Shown here one piece after another: positions 58,149 through 64,000 of a DNA stretch of 64,000 bases; positions within the stretch are counted from its first letter, which is position 1; every line of letters begins with the position of its first letter. Origin of the DNA: Cycas panzhihuaensis (taxonomy: Eukaryota; Cycadophyta). A program made the position numbers and the translations under genes. Location of the stretch: assembly GCA_023213395.1 (NCBI GenBank), contig CM041465.1, forward strand, positions 105,035,741 to 105,099,740, written 5' to 3'. Under the pieces are notes generated by a model, which did no database searches, was not told the origin of the DNA, and worked only from the letters and a program-made list of their open reading frames with translations.

Positions 58149-58624
58149 GTGAGTGGATCTCACAAAACCTTACCTGTTTCGAAGTTTGAAATTCATTACT
58201 TTTTTGTAGTTTTTGTGTAATTTTTATGCCCCTTATAGGCGAATGGAGGCCTATCGGAGTCTAAATTAGACCCAAAAAGAGGCGGGACCTGGGCATTAGG
58301 GAGCCCTAGTCCCAGTGGGCCCCGCGGGGTCCACCACAAGAATTTTTTTTTAATTTTCAGGGCAAAAACCCCCCTTTTTAGGGGTGCTGCTCATACCGGC
58401 CAAGATCACTTGCTACAATCTTTCACGCGGTGCCTCGATCACCGCGGGACCTATGCTAAGCTTAGCAGTACTGCTAAGTTTAGCACGGTACGAAGGCAGA
58501 AAATTAGAAAAAAGAATATGAGGGGTCAATAGGCCCCAAATCTCAGGTAGAGAGTGCTGAGAGATAGCCAGGAGCATAGATGACTACTAGGAGGCTGACT
58601 TTGATTGACTTTTGGTGTTGGCAG

Positions 58625-60541
58625 GCGGTTATCACGGTGGATAATCATGAAAACATCGGCATGGCTATGCTAAGCTACATAGAGATGAAGTCCCGGGGGG
58701 ACAAGGAGACTTTGCGGAGGTGTGGCCTATATAAGGCCCTGAAGATACCTCAGTTTGCATCAGATCAGAGGCTTCTAGTAGACATAGTATCACACTGGGA
58801 TCGGAGGAGGCACGTGTTCCACTTCCCTCAGGTAGGCGATGTGATAGTTACGCCAGGAGATATCCGATGGATTCTTGGGGTACCAGCGACTGGGAGGCCG
58901 GTGACATTTGGAGCGCTGCCTAGCACTGAGGCAACACACAGAGAGGCAGCCACGTTCTTCACAGGGGCTGACAGGTGGGAGCGGAGAGGAGTTCCTCTCC
59001 AGACTATGTTGATGTTAAGGATTCCTCGGGTGAGGAAATTGATCACACTATGCATTCTGTTCCAGATTTCCTAGAAACAGAATTATAGAGAGATACCTAG
59101 AGGATGGATGGATGCAGTGCGCCACTATGAAGCCAGTGAGAGGATGGACTGGGCTACCCTGATAGTGATGAACCTCGTCACGCAGCTTGACACTATCAGG
59201 CTGACACGCAGAGGAGGATTATCATACGGCATATTACTACAGTGCTGGTTTTTTAATCACTTCGTGGCAATGGCACCAGCGGGGGGACCACATACCATAG
59301 CAGAGTGGGCTCCGATGGTCCACAGATGGCAAACTCGACTGAAGGGGACGAAGGACCAGGCCCACGTCTGGCAATCAGTGGAGGCAACATCGCTAAACCT
59401 CCTCACCATGATAGACTATATGGCAGATCCGTACAGGACGGTGAGGTGAGGTAGCAATGATGAGGCAGGCGGAGCAGGAGCACCCATAGATGATGACGAT
59501 GATGATGATGACACTGACGGAGGAGATGGGGCCAGCCCATCATGACCTGTGGGAGAGGCAGGTCCATCGGGGTCGACAAGAGGCGCAGTGGGACTATTCG
59601 GGACTACTAGAGGAGAGGCAGGCCCACTAGGGGCAGTTGGGGAGAGCAGGAGGCCGGGGACTAGGGCCCGTAGGCTACAGACCGTGAGGAGATCCAGAGA
59701 GACGAGAGTTGAGCCAGTCCCTACATGGAATGAGGCCCAGGCAGAGGAGGTTCTCGCAGTTGGCAGAGAGCCAGGAGGAGAGGATGTCACACGAGTAGAG
59801 GAGCCGACAGCCATGGCAGGTGATGCCTAACCATTTCCTTAGTCGTTTGACAGCTAGGTAGATATTTGATTTGATTTTACCATGATATGCAGTGGGATAT
59901 ACACTAACACATGGCATGTTACATTGGCAGGTACTACAGAGGTCAGGAGACTAGTTGAGGCCATAGTGAGGGAGATGTTCCCTCAGGTGTATGCAGAGGG
60001 ACAACCACCCATCCAGGCAGAGGATGCGCCTAGATCGGCAGGTGCTTACATGGAGGCATTCGCCTCGTTGGCAAGGGTGAGATACATCTGGGCTACAGAG
60101 TCCCAAGAGCACATAGCTTTTAGGGGACAGATGCAGTGAGAGCTCAATGAGGCGAGGAGCGAGCGAGATGTGCTACACAGATGGGTCCAGGCTCTAGAGG
60201 CTCAGGGAGGAGCCAGTGGAGACACAGGGAGTATGGTCTGGATAGCAGTACTGGAGGAGCATCTCACGGTGTCAGAGGAGAGATTCCAGAGTATGGAGAA
60301 GGAACTTTGGGGAGAGAGGGATCATATCTAGGCTCGATACGATCAGTTAGTGGACCAGATGGTGTCGAGGTCGAGCAAGAGCAGGACATATACTCATACA
60401 GCAATAACGATCCCGAGACAGCCACACGATGAGGGGAGCGAGGCAGGTAGCTCGTAGAGGCCCAGGAGGAGCCTTGGAGGGATGTGGTCCCCAAGAGAGG
60501 GATCACACAGGCTGGGAGATGGTACCCCAGGAGTGGGGTAG
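58625..60541 (+). pseudogene. PMD passenger gene, element E copy (few stops)
   Basis: The main exon starts after the GTTGGCAG acceptor and is open to a TAG at 59072-59074 (Gln in C). It has NIGMAMLSYIEMKSRGDKE, LLVDIVSHWDRRRHVFHFP, VGDVIVTPGDIRWILGVPA and a CWFFNHFVAMAPAGGPHTI block. The donor is GCAG/GTGAGT-like at 59819. The next exon starts at 59931 and joins in phase (AMAG/TTEVRRLVEAIV), running through a coiled-coil segment, then SRSSKSRTYTHTA and a TAG in SS*RPRRS, to the stop at 60539-60541. It lies antisense to pol. Intron 2 is 111 bp. Confidence 0.8.
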
Positions 60542-60978
60542 TAGTAGAGTAGGAGATATGCATATTGATTCTGACCGGGGAAAGCACAAGCCTCGAAGGG
60601 GTCATATATAGACTCATATGATTGTACCCCCCTGTAAGGACACTGGCTTCTCACATGTATGATATAACATATGATTTTGGATGTATATATATACGAGATA
60701 GTTGGAACCCCATTTTGATATGAGATGCTGTGTATATCATGTGTTGTAGGTAGCATGTATGCTTTGTTTTGTATATTTTGTAAATGTTTTGTTATATGAT
60801 GCACATATTTCCTTCCATGTATGGCTATATGTCTAATAGGAGCACACACATCCACCATAAGTAGAGGTGATAGAGAGGTGTGAGGTTAGAAATAGAGCAA
60901 CATGCACGTCCACAGAGGAGCATAGCGGAATATGCGAAGGAAACAACAGGCAAGAGAGAGGAGTAATGGTACTCCAAA
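60542..60978. other. PMD 3' flank, element E
   Basis: Non-coding, with a TATATATACGAGATAGTTGGAACCCC segment (about 60684-60712) equivalent to those after the other PMD copies. Confidence 0.5.
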
Positions 60979-61508
60979 GCGTCATCCTAACTGGGGGATG
61001 CCCAAATAGGAAGATAAAAGCTCTCGAGAGGATACATGAACACAGGTTCTGCGTGAGGAACCAGAAAGAAAAGGGAGAAGCCATCTCAAATTGCCATTCT
61101 ACCCGTGGTTGGAAAGAATGGGAACGACCTAAGATGGTAGTTTAGGCTCATTTCGGAGCATCGTCCTAGTTGGGGGATGCCCAAATAGGAGGACAAGGTC
61201 CCAAAGGAAATAGGAACGCGGGTTCTGCGGGAGGAACCAGAATGGAATGGTAGGAGCCATCCTAAGTTGCCATTCCACCTGTGGCTGGGAAGAATAGGAA
61301 CAACTTAAGATGGTAGTTTGGGCTCATTTCAGAGCATCGTCCTAACTGGGGGATGCCCAAATAGGACAAGGTCCTAAAGGAAATAGGAACGTAGGTTCCA
61401 TGGGAGGAACCAGAAGGAAGAGTGAGAATCCATCTTAAATTGCCATTCTACTCGTGGTTGGGAAGGATGGGAACAACCTAATATGGTAGTTTAGGCTCAT
61501 TTCAGAGC
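60979..61508. repeat. Triple tandem repeat of about 178 bp, element E
   Basis: Copies begin at 60979, 61158 and 61334, each starting GC(A/G)TC(G/A)TCCTA and ending with TTAGGCTCATTTCRGAGC or close variants. B, C and D have a single copy at this place. The first copy resembles those of C and D; the second and third share AGGACAAGGTCC and are alike. No coding frame is convincing. Confidence 0.85.
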
Positions 61509-61539
61509 GTGGCAAAGAGACAGCTAAAAGATCATACAT

Positions 61540-62710
61540 AAAACTTCTTAAGAAATTTCTAGTTGACTGCCTTCTCAAATTCTAAGCCTTCCAAGGTGGC
61601 AATCCTGTAGGCACCATTGTTGAGACTTTCGAGAACGATGAAGGGGCCTACCTATTTGGGCCCAAATTTGGCCAGGCGATTGTAAAGGTATTCCAACTTA
61701 AGGACATGGTCCCCAGGGCACAAAGGATGAGTACAAAGATGTTTGTCGTGAGTCCTTTGTAGGTGGGCTTTCGAAGTGAGATTCACATGATAAGTCATTA
61801 AGGGCCTCTCATCCAGGGCTTCGAGATCCAGGAGGCGAGCCTAGCGGATAGACTCCTCATCAATGAGACCTCAGAGGGAAACCTGTAGAGAGGGGATCTC
61901 CACTTCCAAAGGGGAGTACCGCCCGGCCCATAGACTAAAGAGAATGGAGTCATTCCAGTAGCCATACACATAGAAGTGCGATAAGCCCATAGGGTGGAAG
62001 GGAGCTGGAGGTGCCAATCTCTTTGAGATTGCGCCACGACCTTCTTTAGAATGTTGATAAGGGTTTTGTTGAAGGATTCAACTTGGCCGTTTGCTTGGGG
62101 GTAATAAGGAGATGAGGTCTTATGCGAGATCTTGAATTTCTCGCAAAGCTCGTCCATTTCCTTGTTACAGAAGGAGGTTTCATTATCTGTAATTAAGACG
62201 TCTGGAATCCCGAAACAGCAAACGATATGCTCGTAGACGAAGGTGGCTATCATCTTGCTAGGCGTAGTGGATAAGGGGATTGCCTCTAGCCATTTGGTGA
62301 AATATTTGGTAGCAGTTAAGATGTATTTATGTTGTGTAGAAGATGGTGGTGATATAGCACCAATGAGGTCTAAACCCCATTGAGAAAAGGGCCACAGAGA
62401 TACGATAGGGTGCAAAGCCTTGGAAGGCACATGAGAGATATTGGCATGCTCTTGGCATCACCGATATCTAAGGGCATAGGCATGGGCATCCTTGAAAAGG
62501 GACAGCCAGTAATAACCCATGCGGAAGATCCTTTGGGCCATGGATTGGCCCCCAAAATGGCCCCCACAAATGCCATGATGGCATTCGCAGAGTATTTGGT
62601 CCGCCTCATCGGAAGTGACGCAGCGAAGTAGGATCCCATCGAAGGATCTCTTGTACAACACTTCGTCTATGAGGAAGTGTTGCCTCGCGGTGGCACGGAT
62701 GCATGACCTA
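61540..62710 (-). pseudogene. Element E integrase (decayed, DDE complete)
   Basis: The core is open at 61798-62430 with WGLDLIGAI, LITDNETSF and GQVESFNKTL, so all three catalytic residues are present. The zinc domain has ECHHGICGGHFGGQ, but the first Cys of the CxxC pair is Tyr, next to a TGA near 62458-62460. A frameshift follows FSLVYG, close to the one in D. The C-terminal end (61560-61700) resembles A. Confidence 0.85.
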
Positions 62711-62799
62711 ACCTTGTTGCTAGCTTCAGGGCGATATTCCTGCTAAGTCAAATATCGCACAATGTCACCATACCATTCATTATCAGCGAGTGGGTGAGG

Positions 62800-64000
62800 A
62801 GAAGCATCTTGGACGGTCAGAATAGACTCGTCGGGGAAAGAGTCATCAACGAGAACATCGCTCACGTTGGGAAGGGTGGCATCAACTATTTGTTCTATCA
62901 CTATCATTCCCTTCTTCGACTTCCTATTAATGACTTACAAGTCGAACTCTTGAAGCATGATGGCCCAACGACCTACCCTACCCGTCAAGTCCGAATGAGT
63001 AAGCAAGTAACGTAAGGAATCAGATTGAATGATTACCTTGGTTGTATTGCTGAGCAAGTAATGCCTAAACTTCTTGGTTGCATGGACTAAGGAGAGGCAT
63101 TCCTTCTTGGCGGGAGGATAGTTTAGTTCAGCAGTAATGAGGGTGCAGCTAATGAAGTAGATAGCTCTCTTGCCCGAGTCATTTTCAGGCAGTATTACCT
63201 CGTGGATTCATCAGTTGCCGAGGTGTATAGGATGAAGGGCCTATCGAAGCGAGGAGGCACCAACATAGGAGCAGAAATGAGAGATTCCTTGAGTCCTGCA
63301 AAGGCCTTTTAGGTCTTATCAGACCAAACAAAAGGAGCTCCTTTCTTCAGTAGGTTCGTAAGAGGTTTGGCATTTATGGCGAAATCTGCCAAGAAACTCC
63401 TCAGAAAACTGAGCCTACCTAGATACAACTTAATTTGTCGTTGGGTTCTAGGCAGCAGCATGTCAAAGATTGCCTTGACTTTCTCTGGATCGATTTAGAT
63501 TCCTTGCTGTGACACAAGGAAACCCAAGAGTTTGCCCGGCGACAAAGAAACACGCATTTGAGTGGGTTCAAACTGACATGATACTTGCAGCATCATGTGA
63601 AGATGGCCCACAAGTCAGAGGGATGACGGGGTCAGGTATGCGAAAGACCCATCATATCATCCATGAAGACCTCCAACGTATTATTGATGAGGTCATGAAA
63701 AATGAAATGCATGGCTCTTTGGTAAGTAGCCCCTGCATTCTTAAGACCAAAGGGCATTGCCTTATAGGTAAAGGTACCCCATGGTGTAGTGAAGGCCGTC
63801 TTGTGGTAGTCTTCAGGAGAAATTTGGATTTAGTTATAGTTGGAGAAGCCATCCATTAAGGACATAACTTCAAATCTAGCTATATGATCAATTATTTGAT
63901 CGATAAAGGGGAGAGGAAAGTTGTCCTTAGGACAAGTATTGTTTATGTCACGGAAGTCGACATATATGTGAATGGTCCTATTCTTTTTAGCAACGAGAAC
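62800..64000 (-). pseudogene. Element E reverse transcriptase - RNase H, cut by window edge
   Basis: RNase H (about 62960-63260), the RT connection and the FMDD motif (about 63660) are recognisable by alignment to A and D, and the frame changes several times. At 64000 the sequence is in the N-terminal RT segment equivalent to IVPVAKKNRA of D. The wording of codons is closer to A than to D. Confidence 0.75.

Larger units (their letters stand above)
56653..64000 (-). mobile_element. Element E: internal region, right end outside window
   Basis: On minus it runs from RT at the right edge through RNase H and integrase to the antisense PMD gene and aRNH. The 3' region is close to D, while pol resembles A, so the copy is a mosaic. 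Gag and the 5' LTR lie right of the window. Confidence 0.8.

Noticed and set aside
60979-61508. CRISPR-like or satellite array
   Set aside because: Three adjacent 178-bp units without spacers, single-copy in sister elements; a local tandem duplication.

Overview
The window is intergenic, repeat-filled DNA from a plant, almost certainly a flowering plant with a large genome. I see no host gene, tRNA, rRNA or CRISPR. Nearly all of it consists of decayed LTR retrotransposons of the Ty3/gypsy superfamily, all lying with their sense strand on minus. Gag, aspartic protease, reverse transcriptase (RT), RNase H and integrase (IN) follow one another in gypsy order. A second, archaeal-type RNase H (aRNH), a very long LTR (about 2.5-2.75 kb) and a primer-binding-site-like sequence resembling TGGCGACCATACTGGGGC fit the plant Tat/Ogre-like lineage. 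The exact species cannot be read from the sequence.

Each element follows one plan, read on minus: 5' LTR, PBS, gag (proline-rich N-terminus, capsid, CHHC knuckle), protease, RT-RNase H, IN, then a long 3' region, aRNH, polypurine tract and 3' LTR. The 3' region carries an oppositely transcribed (plus-strand) gene for a plant mobile domain (PMD) protein with a C-terminal coiled coil. Four copies of this passenger gene are visible. All four have a TATATAAG box in a GCCTATATAAG setting, a first exon ending at a GTGAGT donor, a conserved phase-0 acceptor before the PMD exon and a short intron before the coiled-coil exon. All are interrupted by stop codons.

Layout: element A (1-9350; pol and gag, 5' LTR at 6762-9350; its 3' end is left of the window) is nested in the 3' LTR of element B. 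That LTR also holds a solo LTR (9498-12021) with a perfect 5-bp target-site duplication. B runs from 13813 to 22405 (aRNH, PMD, protease, gag; RT to IN lost), and its 5' LTR begins at 22406. Element C (23596-31463) sits in B's 5' LTR. It keeps its 3' LTR, aRNH, PMD and the end of IN, then stops abruptly at a new LTR. Element D (31464-50524) is the most complete copy. Its 3' LTR is itself split by a B-type LTR composite flanked by GGAAC repeats. Element E (about 50525/54771-64000) repeats D's 3' LTR, including the same nested insertion, and D's 3' region at a spacing of about 18.35 kb. Its pol genes, however, look like those of A. The array is therefore a mixture of nesting, segmental duplication, LTR recombination and microhomology deletion.

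Functionally, the minus-strand genes would make the particle, protease, RT/RNase H and integrase. The plus-strand PMD protein has no known role in the retroelement cycle. In Arabidopsis, PMD proteins (MAIN, MAIL1) act in gene expression and transposon silencing, so a captured PMD gene with its own promoter is the most interesting component here. All copies in this window look inactive.
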